Below are positions 1 to 6,836 of a stretch of 26,358 nt of DNA, piece after piece (within the stretch, counting starts at the first letter, position 1; the number at the start of each line of letters is the position of its first letter). The stretch is from Candidatus Brocadiales bacterium. GTDB lineage: Bacteria > Planctomycetota > Brocadiia > Brocadiales > Bathyanammoxibiaceae. Under the pieces are notes generated by a model. It saw nothing but the letters and a program-made list of their open reading frames with translations. It ran no database searches and was not told the DNA's origin. A program made the position numbers and the translations under genes. The stretch covers positions 1-26,358 of the forward strand of contig JAUQZZ010000007.1 in the NCBI GenBank assembly GCA_030586765.1. The letters run 5' to 3'.

Positions 1-231
1 GAGAAGATGCAAGTGGTCTGGCATGAAGCAGTAGGCATAGAGGACAAAGAAATAGCTAGAAGCAGTTTCTTTAAGGATAGGCAGTACTAATTCGAAGATC
101 TTCCTGTCGGTAAAATATGGGAATTGTTTATGGGTACAAAGGGTTAGAAAGTAAGCAAAGGGCCCTTTATAAAGAAAATCTTTAAGCCTCGGTCTTTTGG
201 GAAGGTAGAACTCTACATCCTTGTTTTCCAT
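1..231 (-). CDS. REP-associated tyrosine transposase (RAYT), N-terminal part, cut by the window edge
   Basis: I translated this reading frame by hand. It opens with ATG at 231, stays open for 77 codons and runs off the left edge. The visible part has the pattern of the Y1/HUH transposases related to IS200: a hydrophobic strand followed by a Thr-Leu-Cys-Thr stretch, a Phe-Thr-Asp segment, and then CFMPDHLHLL, which contains the His-Leu-His (HUH) metal-binding motif. The catalytic Tyr would lie beyond the window. Proteins of this family (TnpA-REP, RAYT) nick and join single-stranded REP palindromes and are normally single-copy domesticated genes rather than mobile insertion sequences. A palindromic repeat with GTAG ends lies 60 bp upstream, and related repeats occur through the window, which fits a RAYT better than a plain IS200. 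No clear ribosome binding site was seen. Confidence 0.82.
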   Translation of the reverse strand, partial: MENKDVEFYLPKRPRLKDFLYKGPFAYFLTLCTHKQFPYFTDRKIFELVLPILKETASSYFFVLYAYCFMPDHLHLL

Positions 232-290
232 AGATTCCAGATAGATTATTACTTATATGCGGTGCTAAAAGTACCAGGCTAATCGTAATC

Positions 291-357
291 GTAGCGCAGA
301 CCTTCAGGCCTGCCTGCGGTGTCAGTCTGCCGGGGCAGGGCTAAAGCCCTGCGCTAC
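291..357. repeat. GTAG-headed REP pair (BIME-like), copy A
   Basis: Two inverted GTAGCGC-headed units face each other. The right unit is a perfect hairpin (GCAGGGC-TTTA-GCCCTGC read on the minus strand); the left has one A-C mismatch in its stem. It lies between the RAYT start and the end of acsE. It is the likely substrate type of that transposase (inference). Confidence 0.75.
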
Positions 358-372
358 AGTGCGATTTATAAC

Positions 373-1158
373 TCAACTCCTGACTACCTTCAAGAAGGAG
401 TCGCTGTAGATTTGCTTGTTCATAAGCATCTCTGCGCAGATGGCGGCGTACATAAGGTCCTTATCCAGCACGTCCATAACAGCAGAGTCAAGACCTGCGG
501 CTATAGCCATAGTCAAGAAGGTCCTGTTCACCAGGCTCCTTTCCTTAGTGCCCTGGGATAGATTGGATAGCCCTACGTTTATATGGGGTGGGGGGTCAGA
601 TATATACCTTATCTGTCGGAATACCTCCAGCATGTAGCCTGGTTGTTTCTGGTCTACATTGATGGGAAAGAGGACGGGGTCGATGAATAACCTTGAGGGC
701 TCCAGGCCGTGCTCCACGGCCGCACTCACAATATTGGCAGCAATCTCCACACGGCCGTCTATGTCCTGAGGTATACCCCGCTTATCCATAGTCAGGCATA
801 TCAGGGAGGCATTATACTTAAGGGCCAGGGGCACGTATATTTCCAGGTCTTCTGGCTGGCCCTTACAGGAATTTATCAGGGCAGGTGTCTTGGCCGCTTC
901 TAGTCCCGCCTTTACCACCTCGAGCTTCTGGCTGTCAATGGATAGGGGGGTCTTGGTGGCCTCTTGTGTTACCTCTACCAGCCAGCGCATGGCCTCCACT
1001 TGGTCGGCCACGGCAGTGCCCACGTTTAGGTCTATGAAACTGGCCCCTGCCTCTGCTTGTCTCCTGGCCAGGTCTTGTATGGGTACGGGGTCCCTTTTTA
1101 TTATGGCCTTCTTTACATTGGAAAACATCCCATTTATTCTTTCAGCTATTGCAAGCAT
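373..1158 (-). CDS. acsE: Methyltetrahydrofolate:corrinoid iron-sulfur protein methyltransferase
   Basis: This cytoplasmic TIM-barrel enzyme moves the methyl group from methyl-tetrahydrofolate to cob(I)alamin on the corrinoid iron-sulfur protein, linking the methyl branch to acetyl-CoA synthase. The 261 residues align without gaps in my recollection of the Moorella protein (262 aa). The pterin-binding and catalytic residues fall at the same numbers: Asp75 (IDSQK), Asn96 (INSC), Asp160 (FIDPV) and Asn199 (GLSNLSQ). The N-terminus (AERINGMF) and C-terminus (YSDSF) are typical. An AGAGGAAG ribosome binding site lies about 8 bp before the ATG. It is the last gene of the acs operon, 221 bp after acsD, with REP-type palindromes in the gap. 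No terminator is obvious downstream. Confidence 0.95.
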   Translation of the reverse strand: MLAIAERINGMFSNVKKAIIKRDPVPIQDLARRQAEAGASFIDLNVGTAVADQVEAMRWLVEVTQEATKTPLSIDSQKLEVVKAGLEAAKTPALINSCKGQPEDLEIYVPLALKYNASLICLTMDKRGIPQDIDGRVEIAANIVSAAVEHGLEPSRLFIDPVLFPINVDQKQPGYMLEVFRQIRYISDPPPHINVGLSNLSQGTKERSLVNRTFLTMAIAAGLDSAVMDVLDKDLMYAAICAEMLMNKQIYSDSFLKVVRS

Positions 1159-1211
1159 GACGTTCTTCCTCTTCTGTGGTGAATAGGGGAACGCTGTCCC
1201 TTTTTATTTTC

Positions 1212-1274
1212 GTAGGGTCCGCCTTAGGCGGATTATGGCCCTCCGTGACGGAGGGGGATAAACCCCCTCCCTAC
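1212..1274. repeat. GTAG-headed REP pair, copy B
   Basis: The element is bounded by GTAGGG and CCCTAC. Its left unit contains the 15-bp palindrome TCCGCCTTAGGCGGA (1218-1232). Its right unit is a GGAGGGGG/CCCCCTCC hairpin. It lies in the acsD-acsE spacer (1159-1379). Confidence 0.7.
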
Positions 1275-1289
1275 AAAGAAATTTTTGAT

Positions 1290-1315
1290 GTAGGGAGGCC
1301 CTTCATGGGCCTCCG
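1290..1315 (+). repeat. Single GTAG-headed REP unit
   Basis: GTAGG is followed by an 8-bp perfect stem GGAGGCCC/GGGCCTCC with a short TTCAT loop, then a run of six T. On the plus strand the hairpin plus T-run resembles a terminator, but no plus-strand gene precedes it. I read it as one more REP unit next to copy B. A further TCCGCCTAAGGCGGA palindrome follows at 1353-1367. Confidence 0.6.
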
Positions 1316-1379
1316 TTTTTTGCTGTCCGTTGTTTTTAATAGAGACATTCGGTCCGCCTAAGGCGGATAAACGCTGTCC

Positions 1380-2351
1380 CTACGCATTATTTGTATAGAG
1401 GGCCTCTATCTGTTTCTTTACGGCCTTTACTGCCTTGGGGTGGAGCATCCTGAGGATGTCGGCCCCGGACTGAAGAAGGGTTACAGCAGTGATAGTCTCC
1501 CAAAGAGGGCCCCTTTCTCTGGCCAGTCCCCAGCCAGGGGCCTCTTCGTCCCTGGCCTTGGCCTCCTTTGCCCTCCAGGATTCGTATCCCACGTTGCAGA
1601 GGATGGGCAGGGCGAGCCACTTATCTCCTGAGAGGGCTGCCAGACGCTCCCTTTCCTGGATAGAATACACATATTCTATGCCGTAGCCCAGGGCGCCCGT
1701 GGTCTGGAACATTACTATCCTGTCCACAGGAAAGCCTGTGTCTGTTACCAGGATATTTACCTGCTTCTGGATGTTTACGTCCACAGGGGCCTGGGTGACG
1801 AGGTTGTGTCCATCAGCCAGGCAGAGGGCGGCAAGGGTCTTGTAGTTATCCTGGGTGGCACTGGCCAGGAGGCATCTCTCTCCTGTAGCGGCCTGGCTTA
1901 CCCTGGGCATAACCTCGTTGTCCCTGCGGGGGTCATCACATCCCCAGATTATCAGCGGCACCTCTACTGCCTGGAGTACAGACTGCACGGTCTTTACTGC
2001 CTCCTCTGCGCTCTTATTGCCCTTATCAGGGTGGACGCTGTCTAGTTTCAGGCATATGAGGTCAGCGCCGTATTCCTCCACGCATTTCTTTGCCCACTCT
2101 CGAGGGCTGGATACTACCTCTTTAAAAGGTTCTAGCAAGACCTCAGGCCACTCCTCAGGCACTATATCTAATACGTCCATGGCTATCACAGGTCTATGAC
2201 CAGGACAGCCTTCAAAGTCAATATAGGGGATACAGTTGGCGCCTCCTAATTTTATTATCTTCTTTCGTGTGCCACCTTCTTCTTTGGTGGCCCCAAGGGT
2301 TACCTCAGTTACCTCCCCTGACCATCTCTCAACTATGTTGGGTATCTCCAT
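1380..2351 (-). CDS. acsD: Corrinoid iron-sulfur protein small subunit
   Basis: AcsD pairs with AcsC to form the CFeSP heterodimer that carries the methyl-cobamide between AcsE and AcsB. At 323 residues it equals the Moorella AcsD length. It shows family landmarks across the TIM barrel: VTLGATKEEGGTR near the N-terminus, RPVIAMDVLDIVP, CVEEYGADLICLKLD, GYGIEYVYSI and GYESWRAKEA. A TAGGAGAAGG ribosome binding site lies just before the ATG. The gene sits downstream of cooC with 180 bp between, filled by three repeat elements (2382-2434, 2458-2508, 2531-2556). The separate acsC/acsD arrangement is the bacterial form of the archaeal CdhE/CdhD pair. Confidence 0.95.
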   Translation of the reverse strand: MEIPNIVERWSGEVTEVTLGATKEEGGTRKKIIKLGGANCIPYIDFEGCPGHRPVIAMDVLDIVPEEWPEVLLEPFKEVVSSPREWAKKCVEEYGADLICLKLDSVHPDKGNKSAEEAVKTVQSVLQAVEVPLIIWGCDDPRRDNEVMPRVSQAATGERCLLASATQDNYKTLAALCLADGHNLVTQAPVDVNIQKQVNILVTDTGFPVDRIVMFQTTGALGYGIEYVYSIQERERLAALSGDKWLALPILCNVGYESWRAKEAKARDEEAPGWGLARERGPLWETITAVTLLQSGADILRMLHPKAVKAVKKQIEALYTNNA

Positions 2352-2381
2352 GAATGCCTTCTCCTAAGACTTCAATTCTTT

Positions 2382-2434
2382 GTAGGGAGGGCCTTTATGG
2401 CCCTCCGTCGGAGGGGGATAAATCCCCTCCCTAC
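2382..2434. repeat. GTAG-headed REP pair, copy C
   Basis: GTAGG leads a GGAGGGCC/GGCCCTCC stem. The opposing unit has a GGAGGGGA/TCCCCCTCC stem with a one-base bulge, ending CCCTAC. It lies in the cooC-acsD spacer and closely resembles copy B plus the single unit at 1290. Confidence 0.7.
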
Positions 2435-2457
2435 ATGTCTTACTGAGCCGGAACAAT

Positions 2458-2508
2458 GTAGTGGTCGAGCTTGCTCGACTTACGTAGCAAAGCAAGCTTT
2501 GCCACTAC
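2458..2508. repeat. GTAG-headed REP pair, copy D
   Basis: This element has two inverted GTAGTGG-headed units with stems GTCGAG/CTCGAC and GCAAAG/CTTTGC, both with CTTG loops. It belongs to a GTAGTGG subfamily together with copy F at 21847. Confidence 0.7.
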
Positions 2509-2530
2509 AATAATACATGCTAATTACTAT

Positions 2531-2556
2531 GTCATTCTGAGCGAAGCGAAGAATCT
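2531..2556. repeat. CATTCTGAGCGAAGCGAAGA-type repeat, overlapping the end of cooC
   Basis: This 26-bp element begins GTCATTCTGAGCG and ends GCGAAGAATCT. It supplies the stop codon and the last seven codons (DSSLRSE) of cooC. A diverged copy and an inverted copy occur at 4704-4822. From memory the motif is common in genomes of many uncultured bacteria. Confidence 0.7.
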
Positions 2557-3320
2557 ACCTCAACGGGTACGCATCCGTTAAAGAACTGACAAAGGGCCTT
2601 ATAGGTGGTGTTATCCCTGGATATCTCCAGGAGGGAGGTGCCTCTGGAGGAGGCCTGAAAGATCTCTTCATCAAAATGGAAGCTGGTCCGAGGCTTAAGC
2701 CCTTCCCTCTCCAGACGTTCCAGCACCTTCTCGTTCAACCCTTCCTCTGGGACCCTATTAAGGAGCAAAACCCTTTCCTTGATGCTGACGGGTAGTTCCT
2801 GAGAGAGTTTGATAATCCTCTTGGCGGTGACCACGCCTATCACCGTTGGCTCGCAGACCACCATGAGGAGGTCCACCCTGTTAGTGGTCCTCCTGGAGAG
2901 ATGCTCCATCCCTGCCTCATTATCTATGACCACAAAGGGGTAATTTGTCCCCAGACGGTCCAGATACTTCCTGAGGAGGTTATTCACGTAGCAGTAGCAA
3001 CCAGGCCCCTCTGGCCTGCCCATTACCAGGAGGTCGAACTTCCCCCTTTCTACTATACATTCCTCGATGCAGTATTCTATATATCTCTCCTTTGACATAC
3101 CGGCAGGGAAATCCAGCCTCTTTTCTATTATTCCTTCCCTCATATCGGAGATGGATTTCTCGAAGTCTATCCCCAGGGCGGCACCCAGGGAGTTATTAGG
3201 GTCGGCATCTACACCGAAGGCCGATTTCCCCAGCACTTCTGTTATATAACGGATAGTTAAGGCGGCCAGGGTAGTCTTGCCGGTTCCACCTTTTCCTGCT
3301 AATGCGATAGTAAAAGACAT
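2532..3320 (-). CDS. cooC: CODH maturation ATPase, nickel insertion
   Basis: CooC/AcsF-type P-loop ATPases of the MinD/NifH class insert nickel into CODH and/or acetyl-CoA synthase. The 262-residue protein opens with the deviant Walker A GKGGTGKTT at residues 9-17, followed by VDADPNNSLG (switch I). It has a Cys-Tyr-Cys pair at residues 108 and 110, matching the CxC that bridges the dimer and binds metal in characterised CooC. The segment VIDNEAGMEHLSRR is the Walker B/switch II region. The ribosome binding site is weak: GAGAGG lies about 16 bp upstream of the ATG. It sits 33 bp after the metallopeptidase gene. The C-terminal residues DSSLRSE come from a genomic repeat, so the native tail may have been replaced. 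Confidence 0.93.
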   Translation of the reverse strand: MSFTIALAGKGGTGKTTLAALTIRYITEVLGKSAFGVDADPNNSLGAALGIDFEKSISDMREGIIEKRLDFPAGMSKERYIEYCIEECIVERGKFDLLVMGRPEGPGCYCYVNNLLRKYLDRLGTNYPFVVIDNEAGMEHLSRRTTNRVDLLMVVCEPTVIGVVTAKRIIKLSQELPVSIKERVLLLNRVPEEGLNEKVLERLEREGLKPRTSFHFDEEIFQASSRGTSLLEISRDNTTYKALCQFFNGCVPVEVDSSLRSE

Positions 3321-3353
3321 GGTTATTACTTCAATTCCTCTCCTTAATACACA

Positions 3354-4652
3354 TCAGGGCCTTTCTGTTTTAGTGACCTGCCAGGCGGAGTTTCTTACAG
3401 GGTCAAGGGACCCCTGGGGGACGCCCTCCAGGACCAGCACATCCAGCCCTCTCCATTCTATATATATGGCCTCTCCCTGGTGGTAAAAGAGGAGGTGCTG
3501 AGCTTCAGACGCTGTAGCCCTGACACCGTATTTCTTCACCAGTAGGGCGCTGTAATCCTTAAAGAATTTCTGGGCATCTTTGGGGCTGTCCCACGTGGTA
3601 AACCACACCAGCGCTACCTTGCCAGAGGATTGCTCTTCATAGACCTGATAAAGGTCACCATCCCAACCCCTGGCCAGCTCCTGGCTTTCCCCTCCTGGTC
3701 CGCCTGCGGCGGACTGAAGAAGGAAGGCCGTGTTGAACTCGCCCAGGGCATTCTTATCTAAGTAAACCCATCCTGGCCCAAGCCCCCTGGATAAAGAGGG
3801 GAGGCTGACAAAGGTAGGAGGGTCCATCTGAACCAGATACTTTTCGGGGTGCAGTACCTGTTCAGTGGACATGGGAGGTTCCTTAAGGGCGCGGTCTACC
3901 ATGGCCCATCCCCCTGATTGTCTAAGTTGCTGGATAAAGGTAAGCCCATTGAGGTAGGGGAAGAGCATGTTGTACTGGAAGTAGGGTGGTGCTTTGGCCA
4001 TAAGTTGTCCACCCATCAAGCCAACGAAGTCCCTGATAAAAGGGCTAAGGTCTGGGAGGGCTGTGGAGTCCTGCCCAGTAGGTATTAACACATAGTCCAC
4101 CATTACAGACATAGCATCGCCTTCCAGGAGGGCCTGGGTAGCCAGGAGGCGGTCATCGTTGTTCTTTTCCTTAATAGAGGGCAGATTTTCTATGCCCACA
4201 TATTGATCCTGAAGGGCATGGGTCAGTTCATGGGCCACGATAATCTTCAGGAGTTCGGCAGGCGTGTCACCGATGAGATAGAGGGACTTGGTGCGCCAGT
4301 CGTAAAAACCTGCCACCTGTTCTGTATATAACTCCAGGAGAAAACTCTCTAAGTCGAGGTCGGCTGGGATAAGGCCGAACTTTACCAGGGCCTTCTGGTA
4401 GGCCCTGAGCTTCTCCTGGGGCACCTCCTCCCTCAGGAGCTTCTGGAGATAGTCTCGGAGCTCTGTCTTTGTCTTCACCCCGTGTTTTACAGGGGCCTTA
4501 AAGCTTAACCCTCTTGCCTTAGATACCACCAGGGTTATCTCCTCTAATAGGTTAGTAAGAGGAACCTCTTTCTTTATATCTGCTACTTCCGCTCCTAGAC
4601 AGAGGGGAAAGAGAAAGAGTCCTATAAGAATTAATATACAAGATTTTCTCAA
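3354..4652 (-). CDS. Exported zincin-like putative metallopeptidase
   Basis: This 432-residue protein starts with a short basic and hydrophobic signal sequence (RKSCILILIGLFLFPLCLG), so it probably acts in the periplasm or cell envelope. Residues 139-150, VAHELTHALQDQ, hold a HExxH zinc motif (His141, Glu142, His145). Glu177 in LLEGDA is the likely third ligand, as in other HELTHALQDQ/EGDA families of uncharacterised bacterial proteins. A preceding GFYDWRTKSLYLIG strand is also typical. The start is TTG with AGAGGT 8 bp upstream. Substrate and role are unknown. It is placed between acsV and cooC in the acs operon with no obvious pathway function. The codons at 3699-3713 contain the palindrome TCCGCC-TGC-GGCGGA, read in frame. 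The 205-bp gap to acsV is filled by repeats. Confidence 0.78.
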   Translation of the reverse strand: MRKSCILILIGLFLFPLCLGAEVADIKKEVPLTNLLEEITLVVSKARGLSFKAPVKHGVKTKTELRDYLQKLLREEVPQEKLRAYQKALVKFGLIPADLDLESFLLELYTEQVAGFYDWRTKSLYLIGDTPAELLKIIVAHELTHALQDQYVGIENLPSIKEKNNDDRLLATQALLEGDAMSVMVDYVLIPTGQDSTALPDLSPFIRDFVGLMGGQLMAKAPPYFQYNMLFPYLNGLTFIQQLRQSGGWAMVDRALKEPPMSTEQVLHPEKYLVQMDPPTFVSLPSLSRGLGPGWVYLDKNALGEFNTAFLLQSAAGGPGGESQELARGWDGDLYQVYEEQSSGKVALVWFTTWDSPKDAQKFFKDYSALLVKKYGVRATASEAQHLLFYHQGEAIYIEWRGLDVLVLEGVPQGSLDPVRNSAWQVTKTERP

Positions 4653-4703
4653 AGATGCAAACCTCTATCTGAGCGCTAAGACGCGAGTTCGGACAGATTG
4701 TTT

Positions 4704-4822
4704 GTCACCCTGAGCGTAGCGAAGGGTCTAGGGTTTTTTACTTCGCTAGAGCACTGTCTTTGCTTAGAGATTCTTCGCTTCGCCCTGAACCTAGTATGGT
4801 TTAGGGCTTCGCTCAGAATGAC
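4704..4822. repeat. Inverted pair of CTGAGCGAAGCG-type repeats
   Basis: The left arm (4704-4729) reads GTCACCCTGAGCGTAGCGAA followed by GGGTCT. The right half (4768-4822) begins AGATTCTTCGCTTCG and ends GCTTCGCTCAGAATGAC. Together they form a long imperfect palindrome filling the acsV-peptidase spacer (4653-4857). They are related to the copy at 2531-2556. Confidence 0.65.
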
Positions 4823-4857
4823 GGTGCAAGTGCGTCTCCGATGTCCAAAGTTCGGTC

Positions 4858-6816
4858 CTAATCCATGGCTTTAACCCCCCTGGAGAGTTCCTGGTAGACC
4901 GTAGGAAATTCATCAGGGTTGGTATGTGGGAGAAAATTGGCTGAGATGAACTCCTCCATAAAATGGGGATTGGCCATAAGGTCAAAGTAGGTCATCTTGG
5001 AGGCTATCTCCTTTACATTGCTAAAGGCCTCCCTAGACAGGAGGGAGAGCCTGGAGCCTGCCAGTGAGCTATTACCCACGAAGTGTATCCTTTCAGGAGG
5101 CATCTCAGGCAGCATGCCTATGGTAATGGTGTTGTGGATGTCCAGGTAGCTCCCAAAGCCCCCTGCCAGGTAGACCCTCTGTATATCCGTGGCCTTCATG
5201 TGCATGGCCTCCAGGAGGGTAGAGATAGCGGCATATATAGCGGCCTTAGAGCGGATGAGATTGGATATGTCAGCCTGGGTTATTACTATGTCCCCACCCG
5301 TAGCGCTCTTTGGGCCTTCCACCAGGAGGAACTCCAGGCCCTCTTCCGATTCCCTTACCCTGGGGGTTGTACCTCTTACAAACTTTCCAGACTTGTTTAT
5401 GGCACCTGAGCACAGGAGGGCTGATATGGAGTCCAGGAGCCCTGAGCCACATATGCCTCTGGGATTCCGATTCCCTATTACCTTATAGCTTAGCTGGAAG
5501 TCTTCTGTAATCTTCAGTCTCTCTATAGCCCCCGGGGCAGCTCTCATGCCGTGGCGCACTCCGCTACCCTCAAAGGAAGGACCCGCCGAGGCAGAGCAGC
5601 AGACCATCCAGTCCTTATTACCCAGGACTACCTCGCCGTTGGTGCCGATGTCAATAAAGAGGCAGAGGGCCTCCTGCTGGTCAAGGCCGATAGCGGTGGC
5701 GCCTCCTGTTATATCCCCGCCCACATAGGCGGCCACACTGGGCAGGCAGTAAAGGGGGGCCTTCTTGTTTATATCTATCCCTAGCTCCCTGGCCCTGAGG
5801 GGTGGGATGGAGTTTGCCGTAGGGATATAGGGTTCTTTTCTGATAAGGGTAGGGTCTAGCCCCAGGAGGAAGTGCATCATGGCTGTATTGCCAGAACAGC
5901 AGAGGGCCATAATCTCTTCAGGACGGAGCCCGTTTCTTAAGGTAAGGGCAGATATGAGTTCATTTATATCGTTAACAATAGTTCTCTGCATCTCATCCAG
6001 TCCGCCTGAAGTGGGTCTCTCTGTGGCGTAGATGATTCGCTGGATATAGTCCTCCCCCCACTTCATTTGGGAATTGTAAGAGGCCTCTGTGTCTATTACC
6101 CGTGCAGAGGCCATGTCTAAGAGCTGTGCTACTACTGTTGTAGTGCCCACGTCCACAGCTACACCCCAGAGGTTTTTGGCGGTATCTCCTGGCTCAAGCC
6201 CAAGAATCTCCCTCGTCCCTGCCCAATCAGCCAGGGTAGCTGTGAGCCTCCAGTGGCTTTCCCTTAAGAGCCTTGGCATGGCCTTCAACACTCCCAGTTC
6301 TGCCACAAGGCACTCCAGTTTTATCCCCTCCCTGAGCATTATTGCTAGTCTCAGGCGTTCGTAATCGGCAAGGCTGTCCTCCATGGTGGGAGGCGCTAGT
6401 TCTATGTAGAGCTTCTTTACTAAGGGGTCGTGGCTGTATTCCAGCCCGGGCACCAGGCCACCTACCATACCTGGTCTTGCTTCCTTTGCCTCTGTGGTTA
6501 CAAGGATTTGGCCCTCTTCTAATCTGGTCTCTGGGGGGACGGATATAAGCAGGTCGCTAAGGGCCTTTGTCTGGCAGGCAAGGACGTAGCCTTTGGCCAC
6601 CTCCTCGGGGGCTAAGAGGGGCGTATAGGGACTGTCTACCCTGCCCTCCTCTACCACCACCTTGCACTTGCCGCAGGTGGCAACACCACCACAGATACTA
6701 GAGATATAGACCTCTGCCTTGTGGGCAGCCTCCAGCACCGTGATGCCTTCCTCTATATCTACCAGCTTATCCTCAGGGAGAAAATGTATCTTATAGGTGT
6801 GATTATCCTTGGGCAT
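4858..6816 (-). CDS. acsV: Reductive activator of the corrinoid iron-sulfur protein (RACo/AcsV)
   Basis: This ATP-dependent electron donor restores oxidised Co(II) to Co(I) in AcsC/AcsD. The 652-residue protein has an N-terminal plant/adrenodoxin-type 2Fe-2S domain with Cys42, Cys48, Cys51 and Cys81 (CGGVATCGKC, then LACQ). A linker domain precedes a C-terminal ASKHA ATPase region whose phosphate-1 motif VDVGTTT starts near residue 221. Further glycine-rich nucleotide-site motifs follow: CSGNTAMMHFLLG, DIGTNGEVVLG, GICGSGLLD and YLAGGFGSYL. This order is that of the characterised Carboxydothermus RACo (about 630 aa). The gap from acsC is 20 bp, so the two are probably co-transcribed. No strong ribosome binding site precedes the ATG, which hints at translational coupling. 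Confidence 0.92.
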   Translation of the reverse strand: MPKDNHTYKIHFLPEDKLVDIEEGITVLEAAHKAEVYISSICGGVATCGKCKVVVEEGRVDSPYTPLLAPEEVAKGYVLACQTKALSDLLISVPPETRLEEGQILVTTEAKEARPGMVGGLVPGLEYSHDPLVKKLYIELAPPTMEDSLADYERLRLAIMLREGIKLECLVAELGVLKAMPRLLRESHWRLTATLADWAGTREILGLEPGDTAKNLWGVAVDVGTTTVVAQLLDMASARVIDTEASYNSQMKWGEDYIQRIIYATERPTSGGLDEMQRTIVNDINELISALTLRNGLRPEEIMALCCSGNTAMMHFLLGLDPTLIRKEPYIPTANSIPPLRARELGIDINKKAPLYCLPSVAAYVGGDITGGATAIGLDQQEALCLFIDIGTNGEVVLGNKDWMVCCSASAGPSFEGSGVRHGMRAAPGAIERLKITEDFQLSYKVIGNRNPRGICGSGLLDSISALLCSGAINKSGKFVRGTTPRVRESEEGLEFLLVEGPKSATGGDIVITQADISNLIRSKAAIYAAISTLLEAMHMKATDIQRVYLAGGFGSYLDIHNTITIGMLPEMPPERIHFVGNSSLAGSRLSLLSREAFSNVKEIASKMTYFDLMANPHFMEEFISANFLPHTNPDEFPTVYQELSRGVKAMD

Positions 6817-6836
6817 GTTCTTTGGAAAGAGGTACC

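Noticed and set aside
1290..1321. Plus-strand rho-independent terminator (hairpin plus six T)
   Set aside because: No plus-strand gene lies upstream, and the hairpin is a member of the GTAG-headed repeat family.
4791..4985. 64-codon minus-strand frame around the end of acsV
   Set aside because: It runs through a repeat and the out-of-frame 3' end of acsV, with no start signal.
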